A stretch of 64,000 bases of DNA from Actinostola sp. cb2023 (lineage: Eukaryota > Cnidaria > Anthozoa > Actiniaria > Actinostolidae), in the NCBI GenBank assembly GCA_033675265.1, contig JAUJYZ010001347.1, positions 248,001 to 312,000 of the forward strand, in the 5' to 3' direction. Under the pieces are notes generated by a model. That model did no database searches. It worked only from the letters and a program-made list of their open reading frames with translations, and was not told the origin of the DNA. This document shows positions 23,893-35,100 of this stretch, in pieces. Position 1 is the stretch's first letter; each line of letters starts with the position of its first letter. A program made the position numbers and the translations under genes.

Positions 23893-24180
23893 TATGTCCT
23901 GTGAAAACGGGCTCGACGCAAGCATTAGCGCAAGCACAGGAAATGTTCTAATGCTTGAGTCGGGCTCGTTTTCACAGTGACATAACACTTGTGCTTGCGC
24001 TTATGCTTGTGTCAGGCCTGTTTTCACAGTGACGTAACACCTTTTGTGCTTGCGCTTATGCTTGCGTCGGGCTCGTTTTCACTGTGAAATGACGCTTTTT
24101 GTGCTTGCGCTTATGCTTGCGTCGGACTCGTTTTCACAGTGACATAACACTTCTTGTGCTTATGTTTGCATCGCTAGTGA
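23893..24180. mobile_element. MITE-derived tandem (GCTTGCGCTTATGCTTGCG family)
   Basis: The left end TGAAAACGGGCTCGACGCAA is inverted relative to about four following tandem copies of a 57-62-bp unit (GTGCTTGCGCTTATGCTTGC, then TCGTTTTCACAGTGACATAA). The same sequence family forms the 52-bp satellite in the tyrosinase intron (53383-55068), with single ends at about 53008 and 53215-53290. Confidence 0.7.
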
Positions 24181-24439
24181 AAAACAGATTTATCTTTTCT
24201 GAGGCGTTTTTGTAATCAATAAAAGCAAGTATAAACAGATCAACCGGGATTCACCGCCTCATCGTACATGAAGCATCTCTCATAGCAGTACGTCCAAGGT
24301 GATTAACATCTACGCCCTTTCAATCATACAAATGTCTAGTTAATAACCAAACTACTGAATTAAACCGGCCAGATGAAATATATATTAATAGGATTAATTT
24401 GGACGTAAAGTCGCGCCATAATGTATGGCCCGAGGGATA

Positions 24440-24620
24440 TCAATTAGTGCTTTGAGTTGTAAACCAGTCTACAAATATTTTCGCCCTCGCTGGCGCCAGC
24501 TCAATATGACCACGATCACGTGACCGCACAAATCAACCAATGACAGGCACCCCCCGACAACACAGCTATATAACAATTTTTCGTATCTGCATCGATACTT
24601 AGACTGATCTAGTAGTAAAT
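24440..24620. promoter_or_regulatory. Promoter-like stretch without a recognised gene
   Basis: Contains GATCACGTGACC (an E-box, about 24515), CCAATGACAG (24538) and a TATA-like CTATATAA (24565). The arrangement resembles a + strand core promoter, but no coding exon was found downstream, so it may be chance or part of a repeat. Confidence 0.25.
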
Positions 24621-25195
24621 CGCGAAAGAGCTCTCGATGAGTCGGTATTGTTTCACAGTCGTTAAGTAGCGCCTGAAGGGAGACGAAAGGGTGTGGTACG
24701 TTATGGGACGTTATGGGACGTTATGGGACGTTATGGTACGTTATCTGGTTATTGATCTTTATGTTCAGTTATGTATGAGAACTCGATGGTTAACAGGATG
24801 GGGACTAGTAATCTGTGTTATATTCTTGGTAGTCGTACCATGCTATATCATATGCTCTATTATATTTAATTATTATTATTATTAAATTGCGTGAGCCTGG
24901 GACTAGCTGTATCTTGATTCGTTCCATGTACTGAGCAATTAAGTTAAGGTGCGGATACACGCGGCAGCATTTCCAGCAACATATTAATTGCATGTACTAT
25001 TGCAGTGTGTGTCCACCCCTGCAACATGTTGCACACACACAACATGTCGCGCAATTTTTTCGCGCAACTTTGCGAGCTACAAATTGCGTCGTGTGAGCGC
25101 GCGCCAGTCAATTACTAGCAATGTTGCAGAGGTGGACACACGCTGAAACAAGAGTCGTTTTCGTATTAGTGGGAAGTAGCTACGGTACGTCGTGC

Positions 25196-25565
25196 GGTGA
25201 CCGAGCCGTGTCCAAGCATTCTGATTGGTTAAGCAATGATTGTGCGTGCTGTGATTGGTTGACTATAGATGTCTTCGATTTCGTACCGAGCCGTGTCCAA
25301 GCATTCTGATTGGTTAAGCAATGATTGTGCGTGCTGTGATTGGTTGACTATAGATGTCTTCGATTTCGTACCGAGCCGTGTCCAAGCATTCTGATTGGTT
25401 AAGCAATGATTGTGCGTGCTGTGATTGGTTGACTATAGATGTCTTCGATTTCGTACCGTAACCGTATCGCGCCATCATCGTGCGGTATCCAAGCATTCTG
25501 ATTGGTTGAGCGATGATTACGCGTGTTGTGATTGGTTGACTATAGATGTCTTCGATTTCGTACCG
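25196..25565. repeat. 85-bp tandem repeat with inverted CCAAT boxes
   Basis: Four copies (two near-perfect junctions at 25286 and 25371, the fourth diverged) of an 85-bp unit containing CTGATTGGTTAAGC and GTGATTGGTTGAC. Each unit therefore carries two ATTGG (inverted CCAAT) boxes, eight in total. Such boxes bind NF-Y in known animal promoters. No gene start is recognised next to it. Confidence 0.9.
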
Positions 25566-27085
25566 TGACCGTAACTCTGTGCCGTAGGTTTCCCACTCAA
25601 AGGAAAACGACTCTATTGATTGCACGTAGTGTTGCACCGTGTGTTCGCACCTTTCCGCTGTATGAGACCGCGCGCTCATCACTGACTCTGGTTTTACAAT
25701 TTGAGCAGCTTGGGATCCCTGTGTCATCCCTGCATGTATCCGGTTTTAATCATTCATAAAATGTATGGGAGGGATTTTATCACTAAATTGCTATGTACTC
25801 TAAAGCCAAGCAGTCCCAGCTAGAAATAAACATGGTTTTCTTACTATTTGTGAAAGCGCAAAGTATCGATTGTAAATGTTAGTATTTTTGTAAAGGTTAG
25901 TATTTTTGTGGTTTAAAAACCACAGGCAGCCCAATCATTTTTGACGGACTTCCTGTGTTATATCATCCACATGCACATCTATCCCATTTATTTTAACCTT
26001 ACTATTCTCACGTCCTTTCCATAATCCATTTCTCCATTCTATCTATCTATCCCGACCTTCCTTCTCTCCATCCCTCAAACAACTCCTGCATCCATCTATC
26101 CACCATTCCTTCCATCCGTTTATCCATCTCATCACTCCATTCATTCATTCATTTATTTATCGATCTCTAGTAACACTTTATAATAACAAGGTACTTTATT
26201 CACTTGTTTGACTTCCGGTTCGATAGTAAGTCAACACAGCATTTTGTCCTCAGCAAGTAATACTGTTGTGTGGCTCCAATATGCTTATCGATATTGCTAT
26301 AACGGCTATAAGCGGTTAATAAACAAGAAGAAGAAAACGGTAAAAAAAGATAAATTAAAAAAGTTGGTGTCCACGGAGAGTCGATCCCGGGTCACTGGCG
26401 TCGAGGTCCAAGATAGACTACTAAATTTGCCCTCGAAATCAATCGGAAGTACAGATAGCTGAAATAGTAAGGGGCAGTCATTTAGGACTAGGATACGACT
26501 GTTCCCTCGTCCCTCTTTGACTACTATGCTGATTGTGTACTACTCGATAGCGCGGATGAGGCTGGTGAATACTCTCAAGATGGTTGACGTAAATCCTTGA
26601 TCGCGAAGAAAACTTTTAAAAATGTCGTACTTGTGAACGCGTTTGTTCAAAACAGAGACACGTACGATAATATGAATAACAATAGATTGCTTGACTGCAG
26701 TGCATTGTGGGATAGCTGTGTATTTATAGCAGCAATCTATGACTAAAACCGGGAGCACTTTCTTCTCACATGAGAGGACGCCATTTTGTCACGTGACACA
26801 TATTGCCAAATCTGGCAATGAACGTACCGAACTGATAATGTCTGGGAGTATGGCCGATTTTTAGTGTTTTGCATTCATTTTCTAGTAGCGCGCGGGTTCG
26901 AGTGCCAGTACGGTCGACCTTAATTCTTCTTCATTTTTAGATTGTTGACTTTTTTTTCCTACCGGATACTCACTACCCTGCGAGCAGAGTCTTCTTTTAA
27001 CCTCCTCCTCGAGAGAGTTTATTTTTTTTAAAGTTTATTTTTTAAATATTTAATTTTCTGGATTTTTTTCGATAGTTTACGTATA
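25566..27085. other. Gene-poor stretch
   Basis: A GGTTTAAAAACC palindrome with CCACAGGCAGCCCAA (about 25910-25940), a degenerate ATCC/ATTC tract (26035-26160) and a minus-strand tRNA-like motif (26372-26440). No protein-coding exon identified. Confidence 0.4.
26372..26440 (-). repeat. tRNA-like SINE fragment
   Basis: On the - strand CTTGGACCTCGACGCC is followed by CCGGGATCGACTCTCCG, which resembles the anticodon and T arms of a tRNA-derived SINE (B box GGGATCGACTC). The A-box half is not intact, so this is not a functional tRNA. Assigned on pattern only. Confidence 0.3.
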
Positions 27086-27089
27086 CTGT

Positions 27090-28475
27090 TTAATAAATGA
27101 GCAGGAGTGTTTTATCGGGTTTAAAACCACGAGGCGAGGCCGAGTGGTTTTAGACCCGATAAAACACGATCTGCGAGTTTATTGAACAGCTTCAAAAACG
27201 ATATTCCAAAGTAATACATTTTCGGATGATTTCAGTAAGAAAACAGCAAGGAAAACACAAACATAGCAGTATCGTGTTGCTTCTAACGCCTCACACATGC
27301 GCACCGATACTACTGATACTCTCAAAAAGATCCCACATTTGAACAACGGTCCGAAAGTGTGACCAAGGAGCAATCTTTCCTGTCAACACGAAAACCCTTC
27401 CCTTGATCCTTTGCGCGCCTTTTTTGCCGGCTTTTGCGCTTCCGGCCAGACGACTGGGGACGAGTCAGGTCCCGTACAGGAAACTGGGAGGTCAATGATA
27501 CGACACCAATATGAGACCTTCCCTTATTAGTATTCTTTATATAAAGAATACTAATGAGGATGAGACTTTATATAAAGTTTCATCCTCATTAGTATTCTTT
27601 ATTTAACAATTTTACAATAACTTACAAATTTCTCGCGCGCTGATTGGTTAATTTTCATCATCAATAAGAGGACAGACAGATAAAAACAAAATGGCGCGTA
27701 CAAAGCTGAAGATCGATGGAGAAAAATTTTATCAATGGACGAATTTCCTTCGTTCCAAGTTGAATTTCTTGAGGAAATTTCAGATGAAAAACTATATGCT
27801 TGTCTCTGGAGGAAGTTGAGTCCGAACAGAAACTAAATGATAGCATGGTTCGCTTTGCGACACTAAATGACTACGAACTGCACGAAATAGTCAAGAAATT
27901 CGTAAGAGAAATACAAGATGGTGTGTAAACATGTTTGAATAATTTTTGTTATTGTAAAAAAAAAATGACATCACTTTTTTATGCATCTGTCCTCTTATCG
28001 ACGATAAATTTCGTCATAACATTGTCAAAGTAGTGTGGATCCACGAGGCGACAGCCATGTTTACACACCATCTTGTATTTCTCTTACGAATTTCTTGACT
28101 ATTTCGTGCAGTTCGTAGTCATTTAGTGTCGCAAAGCGAACCATGCTATCATTTAGTTTCTGTTCGGACTCAACTTCCTCCAGAGACAAGCATATAGTTT
28201 TTCATCTGAAATTTCCTCAAGAAATTCAACTTGGAACGAAGGAAATTCGTCCATTGATAAAATTTTTCTCCATCGATCTTCAGCTTTGTACGCGCCATAC
28301 GCGCCATTTTGTTTTTATCTGTCTGTCCTCTTATTGATGATGAAAATTAACCAATCAGCGCGCGAGAAATTTGTAAGTTATTGTAAAAATAAAGATTACC
28401 GGGTATAAAAGTACATGCACGTGATGGATTTCGTCCTTCTGATTGGACGGATTGCTCATCATGCATGAGTTTTTG
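27090..28475. mobile_element. Repeat family X, copy A, split by an inverted-repeat insertion
   Basis: 27090-27540 and 28392-28475 together match 51651-52168 closely (shared: hairpin TTTTATCGGGTTTAAAAC, then GATTTCAGTAAAAAACAGC, and the right end TGATGGATTTCGTCCTTCTG). In copy A about 850 bp is inserted between the two parts. The left part carries its own hairpin at 27108-27172. The family has no recognised coding capacity. Confidence 0.75.
27610..28388. repeat. Long inverted repeat, arms about 325 bp
   Basis: The left arm 27610-27933 and right arm 28056-28388 are near-perfect reverse complements around a 122-bp spacer. Each arm carries the same open frame (61 and 64 codons), beginning MLSFSFCSDSTSSRDK when read from the spacer outward. 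The right arm has a small CGCCATA duplication that adds codons. The spacer contains ATCTGTCCTCTTATCGAC, a variant of the outer end, suggesting one element plus an inverted partial copy. It is inserted inside repeat family X. Confidence 0.85.
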
Positions 28476-29151
28476 AAATTTACTTTATTTTATTTTATTT
28501 TCTGGGGTTTCTTTAATGTTGACATATCTAATTTTATTTCGAACGCACGACCGAGATGTGTTATGGGTAATCACGGAACTACTCGTGTGCGACAGGCAGC
28601 ATTAAATTTCCCCCATTTGATGGAGTATTAAATAATAATAATAATATAATAATAATTAAACAGTAGACAATGGAAAACTGCATGCGATTCGTTTTTTACA
28701 ACAACTAGAGGGGGAGTGGGGACGACGGGGAATGAGAGCTCTCAATCCCCGCCATCCCCCCTCCTTCTCCCCTCTTCCAAAAAAATTGTCCTTGGACCAG
28801 TCAATATCCGGAATTATTTTCTTGTCCTAAGAGTTTGAGATAACGCGGTTGGACTGTTTATAGAAACTGAATCCTATAATCATTACACATGGATAATGAT
28901 AATACGTATTGAAAAAACTGTTACCATAGTAACGAGGGTGCTGAGCCACCTTAATATATTGAGTGATGATTCGTGCGTGGCGTCGGGACTCACGATCACA
29001 AAGCCATCTTGTGTTGTGCACTGTAGAAATTCATTTTGCGAAGTTTCACGGTCTTTGCAAGCCCCAGTTTCAAAGCCCAGTAACTAAGCTTTCTATCTGG
29101 AGCTTTGGTTGAGTGTAGCTGGTATAATATTGGAATTTGGTAGCATTAAAA
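28476..29151. promoter_or_regulatory. Upstream region of the DEAF1-like gene
   Basis: No TATA box is seen near the start. CAAAGCCATCTTGTG at about 28999 contains, on the other strand, AAGATGGC, a YY1-type element common at TATA-less promoters. A C-rich tract (28740-28790) and TAA/ATA microsatellite (28630-28660) lie further up. The transcription start is probably 28950-29120 (inference). Confidence 0.35.
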
Positions 29152-32100
29152 ATGGACGTGAATGCTGCCGTTCCGAGGACGAGCGAAGCCGAAGGTTTGT
29201 CGGTAGTGTCTTCGTTGTCTGAAGTGAGCCATCAGATCGCAATCGCCGAAGAGATCCCGACAGAACACGACCATCCTCATCCTTCTGTCTTCCCTTCCAA
29301 CGATCAAGTCTCGAGTGAAGAAGTAGAAGAACACCAGCAATGCGAAGTTCAGGTTGTAAAAGTAGCGAATGTCAGCGGTGGAGTGAACATAACATTTTCA
29401 ACACCTGCGTTAGCGAACCTTGCCCGTGTTGGCGAAGAAAGCGAAGGTACACAGACCACTACTATCCAAGTATCAGATGCACAACTTACTCCTATACAAG
29501 AAGTAGCCATTGCACAAAGCCCTGGAGAGTCCACTAGCTCTGATACAGCTAACCTACAGGGAGAACAAGTTATCCATGACATTCAAGATGCAGAAATGCA
29601 GGGAAGTCCTTTGCATTTGGAGGCTGTTTCACGAGGAAATAATGACGCACAGAAATCGTCTTGGGACGCTGTCATGACTGCTGAAGTTTTGACTGTAAGA
29701 TGCAGAAATGAAAGTGCTGAACTTCATAAAAGCAAGCTTGGTTCAGGGGGAAGAGGAAAGTGTATTAAGGTAAACGTTGAACTCTATTTGTTCTGCTTTC
29801 TTCATGTCCGCCATTTTAAAATAGCTGTTTTGCCTCGTTCGCTTGTCGTATTTTACTCAACATTTTTTGAAATCCCAACTGTTGCATTCTTTTGCTTCTG
29901 TAGTTTAGTATTTTCTCTGAATTATCTAATTCAAACATAATCTCTTTTCTCTGTAAACCAAGAGTTGAAAAGTCCGTTGTCGTGTTGAAGTTGAAAACAT
30001 AAAAGACGTACGGTTGCCCGCCATAAGACTTAAATAATAATAATATGTAATATCGCAGTATCGGATGCACACACAATATAGTACTTTACAATACAACAGT
30101 TATAAAGGAAATATTTTTCACAGCCTCAAACATTTATTTGTGAATAAAATAGCTTTCTTAAATCAATTTTTGGCTGTCCACAAGGAAGTAATTTTTCAGG
30201 GTGAGTGACGTCAAAGTCTGTCTGTCTGTTCGCCACAGGAAGCCCAAACATAAAACACGAACCATATAGGGAAAGTTTTGTGTTTGATTTGGTTTTTGAT
30301 GTGCTTTATTGATAGTATAATGAGGAATGGATGACTCCATCAGAGTTTGAAGCACGTTGCGGAAGAGCATCTTCAAAAGATTGGAAGCGTAGCATTCGTT
30401 ATGGTGGACGCACACTTCAGACGTTGATAGAAGAAGGCGTACTAACACCCCATGCTACATCCTGTACGTGTGCGTCATGTTGCAATGATGACACACTGGT
30501 AAGAACTTGAATCAAAAAGATTTACTTAATGCTCGTACATTCTACTTTGCTACTTGTGTGTGCTTTACACAGGTAACATCACAAAGTTGGAAGGTAAAGG
30601 CTTGTTTCCATAACCCCAACCACCCTTGGCCGACCAAACAATAGAACGAATCTATTATGTTACTGCATCATTCTATTGTTTTATATTAATGAGGTCCTTT
30701 TGAGGTATCCCATTTAGCCGCCACCAAGTTGGAAGGTCATAAAAGGTCAATGCATTCATTGATCTTCTTGTATGACGTGATGTGCCTTATATACTAGGAG
30801 TATTTGGAGCGAGGTTAAGGGTAGCTGGTCAAATTTGTTGGCATGCTGTGATAACTCTGTAATGCTTTTATTGCCGCTAGAGGGCCATAATTTAATTATC
30901 AATTGTTTATTAGGCTGGGCCAGTCAGGCTTTTTGTCCCTTACAAACGCCGTAAGAGGGTCTCCTCTCAGTCTAGTCTTGCTTCTCCAGTGCTGAAGAAG
31001 AGCATGTCATTAAGCGCTGATCCTACCAAACAAGAACGTAAGTGCATTTCATGAATATTATGTTTTTATTTAGGAGAGGAGAACAACATTAGTTTGCAGA
31101 ACCATGCTATCTCCCTGTTGTAGATATAGAGGTTATTTACCGGTCGGGAAGTCAGGATAGGGAAAAACTGTGTCCGAGGTCTTTAGTATATGGCCAAGGT
31201 CCGATTTCAAAGCCCGAGACATTTTTTCATGTTTTCCCTATCTTTCTTTTTGTCCTTTCCGACAAACAGTCAGTGAGGCAGTGTTTGGTGGTAAATAAGA
31301 TTTTTCCCCTATATATCTGAGAAGTTGAGATAACTGAGGTTGAGATATACAAATGTAGCCTGGTTCAGATTATATTTTTTCATGTAGTCTGATCAACTTT
31401 TCTTTCTTTTTGTCCTTTCAGGACAAACTATGATGATGAGATCAGTGAGGTAAATAATAGCAACACCAAGTACATTTTTGGTGAACTTCAGAAAATTTAT
31501 TTTCATAGAAAGTTTTTTTATAGTATTCATAGAAATATGTATATTAGGGCCCTCCTGAAAATCATCCCAGATTTGTAAGAGAGGTTTCCCTATTTAGAGT
31601 GCAATTATTTAGAAAAGCTTGAAAACTAAATAACAAATTAGTACTAAATAGCACTAATGAAACAATAGAAATAACACTATTTAGTACTATTTAATGTTAG
31701 TACTATTTCACGCTTTTCTAAATTGCACTCTAACTATGATGATATAGATAATAATAAAGTCAGTACACATTGTCTTGATGTATTTACAATCCTTAGTGTC
31801 GATTCTGGTGGTGGTACATATGTAACAGAAGCTGGTACAGTCATAGAAAGTGGTGGTAAGTAGCAGACAGTCATAGAAAGTGGTGGTACATTTGTAAGTA
31901 GCAGACAGTCATAGAAAGTGGTGGTACAAAGTCATAGAAAGGTGGTACATTTGTAAGTAGCAGACAGTCATAGAAAGTGGTGGTACATTTGTAAGTAGCA
32001 GACAGTCATAGAAAGTGGTGGTACATTTGTAAGTAGCAGACAGTCATAGAAAGTGGTGGTAAGTAGCAGACAGTCATAGAAAGTGGTGGTACATTTGTAA

Positions 32101-35100
32101 GTAGCAGACAGTCATAGAAAGTGGTGGTAAGTAGCAGACAGTCATAGAAAGTGGTGGTACATTTGTAAGTAGCAGACAGTCATAGAAAGTGGTGGTACAT
32201 TTGTAAGTAGCAGACAGTCATAGAAAGTGGTGGTACATTTGTAAGTAGCAGACAGTCATAGAAAGTGGTGGTACATTTGTAAGTAGCAGACAGTCATAGA
32301 AAGTGGTGGTACATTTGTAAGTAAGACAGTCATAGAAAGTGGTGGTACATTTGTAAGTAGCAGACAGTCATAGAAAGTGGTGGTACAGTAAGTAGCAGAC
32401 AGTCATAGAAAGTGGTGGTACATTTGTAAGTAGCAGACAGTCATAGAAAGTGGTGGTACATTTTAGAAAGTGGTAGTAGTAGCAGACAGTCATAGAAAGT
32501 GGTGGTACATTTGTAAGTAGCAGACAGTCATAGAAAGTGGTGGTGGTACATTTGTAAGTAGCAGACAGTCATAGAAAGTGGTGGTACATTTGTAAGCAGA
32601 CAGTCATAGAAAGCAGACAGTCATAGAAAGTGGTGGTACATTTGTAAGTAGCAGACAGTCATAGAAAGTGGTGGTAAGTAGCAGACAGTCATAGAAAGTG
32701 GTGGTACATTTGTAAGTAGCAGACAGTCATAGAAAGTGGTGGTACATTTGTAAGTAGCAGACAGTCATAGAAAGTGGTGGTACATTTGTAAGTAGCAGAC
32801 AGTCATAGAAAGTGGTGGTACATTTGTAAGTAGCAGACAGTCATAGAAAGTGGTGGTACATTTGTAAGTAGCAGACAGTCATAGAAAGTGGTGGTAAGTA
32901 GCAGACAGTCATAGAAAGTGGTGGGTAAGTAGCAGACAGTCATAGAAAGTGGTGGTAGTAAGTAGCAGACAGTCATAGAAAGTGGTGGTAAGTAGCAGAC
33001 AGTCATAGAAAGTGGTGGTACATTGGTAAGTAGCAGACAGTCATAGAAAGTGGTGGTAAGTAGCAGACAGTCATAGAAAGTGGTGGTACATTTGTAAGTA
33101 GCAGAGTAGCAGACAGTCATAGAAAGTACATAGTAAGTAGCAGACAGTCATAGAAAGTGGTGTACAGTCATAGAAAGTAGTACATTTGTAAGTAGCAGAC
33201 AGTCATAGAAAGTGGTGGTACATTTGTAAGTAGTGGTGGTACATTTGTAAGTAGCAGACAGTCATAGAAAGTGGTGGTAAGTAGCAGCCTACAAACAACA
33301 CTCGCTACATGTAGGTTTTCAAATGCTCCAGCTACATGTAGTAGGTTAGTTAATAGAGTATTAAAGTTGGATGTCATTAGTTTTGAAAACCACAGAAGAT
33401 GTAGTTGACATAATAAGTCATTAAGCTTTTACCATCATTTATTAATCCTTATAAGTACTCTTTTTTTACCCGCTGTATACCTTTATGGAACAGTCTTCCT
33501 TACGAGGCTGTAAATGCCCGATCATTGTCACTGTTTAAGTCAACTGTAAATAATATAAGATCTACTGCCTAAGTTTACAATATGTGTATGACCATCCATT
33601 GCCGATAGATTAGCTTGCTATTTGGCAATTATTATGATTAAAGATTAAAGACTTCTTTTTGGCTACTGTCAAAATTTCATTTATGTGTGAGCATTACAGA
33701 GATATTCAAATCCAAAGTTCATAATTTCCTTACAAACTGAAAGTCTGTTAATTTTGGCCCATTCCAACCAGTATGAACCAAGCTGGAAATAAGTGGTTTA
33801 ACTAAACAGGTTTAGGAAATTATTTACAAACGCTGCATAATCTTTGGCACCAAAACTGCTGGTAAACTGTCCTTTGTGTTGCACAGTAGAAAGTCCAGGT
33901 AGTTTGATTCTTGTGAAATTAGATGCCCTCAAGTTATAGAAGCGAGAACAAACTCAGTTTAACTAAACAAGGTTTGGTGTGAATGGGGTATAAGATAGAG
34001 TTTCTTGTGTTGTCAGATCTCCAAGGAAATGTTATTGCTACAAGTGGGACACACGTGGCTCATCTTCCTATTATCAGAGGTAAGCAAATAATAAATAATG
34101 GCCGTTCTTATATAGCACATAGTGAACCAGGTTATGACTAAGTAATAGGCCTGCAACTAAAAAGCAGCATTTTACAACTCGTGCATTCCACAGGAATTCC
34201 AAGTAAATGCTACACACACTACAACATTGCACACAACATTGCTGGCAATATTATTGCAGCATGGCCACATCCTTGTTTCGACTTCTTTGCTTTCCGTGTA
34301 GCTTTAATTAGCTTTAAATACCCGTAAAACGGCGCACTGATGGAAAGAGGGGAGTAAATTGAGCGCACCGTCGGCTTCCTGGAAGATTAGCCTCCAGCTA
34401 AAGGAACTACCGATGTTCAGTGATAGGGAAGGACGTGCGCCATGCGCCATTGGCACGTTTTTAGATCGTACGGCGCAAAAAAAAAATTTCTTTGGGGCCT
34501 TAGGGACGCATTACAATTTCAAAAAAACGTGGGTCCACGTCTTCATTTCGGAGATATTTTGCCGTAAAAATCGAAAATTTGGCCGCCATTTTGAATTCCC
34601 AGGGGAGACTGGGTACTATAATGAGAGTTCGTTTCTTTAAAAACCGCTGCTTTTTGTGCTTTTCAACATCAAAAAGCAGTTGAAAATCGAAAACATGTTC
34701 AGAAAGCTATTTTAGATATCAAAAAGGGAAAACATGGATACTATTTCGAAAAAAAAGTTTTTTGGGTCATTTTGACTTCCGGTTTTAAGAGCGATGGCCC
34801 CTTTAGAAAATTTATGGCCCATAAATGTAGCAATTGATGGGCCATTGGCCCACCACTGTTTTCAGCCTTCCCAATCACTGGATGTTAAACAAGGTTTTTT
34901 ACCTTATATGTGTCCACCTCTTATTGTTGTGAGAAAACTTATTGAATTACAGTGTGATCCTACATGTACTTCTGCAACATTGTGTGCAACACATTGCAGG
35001 TGTGGACACACCCTGTAATCATGCTGCTGCTGGCAATATTGCATGCCACACCCTGTAATCATGCTGCTGCTGGCAATATTGCATGCATTGTTGCATCATG

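Noticed and set aside
26372..26440. Possible tRNA gene
   Set aside because: Only the T-arm half resembles a tRNA; no paired acceptor stem or intact box A.
28443..28631. 62-codon frame upstream of DEAF1
   Set aside because: Starts within repeat family X's right end and has no domain or splice context.
29349..29582. Antisense frames opposite DEAF1 exon 1
   Set aside because: Shadow frames; the sense frame splices correctly into the SAND domain.
32803..33377. Antisense frames of 105 and 69 codons
   Set aside because: Reverse translation of the exon-5-derived minisatellite.
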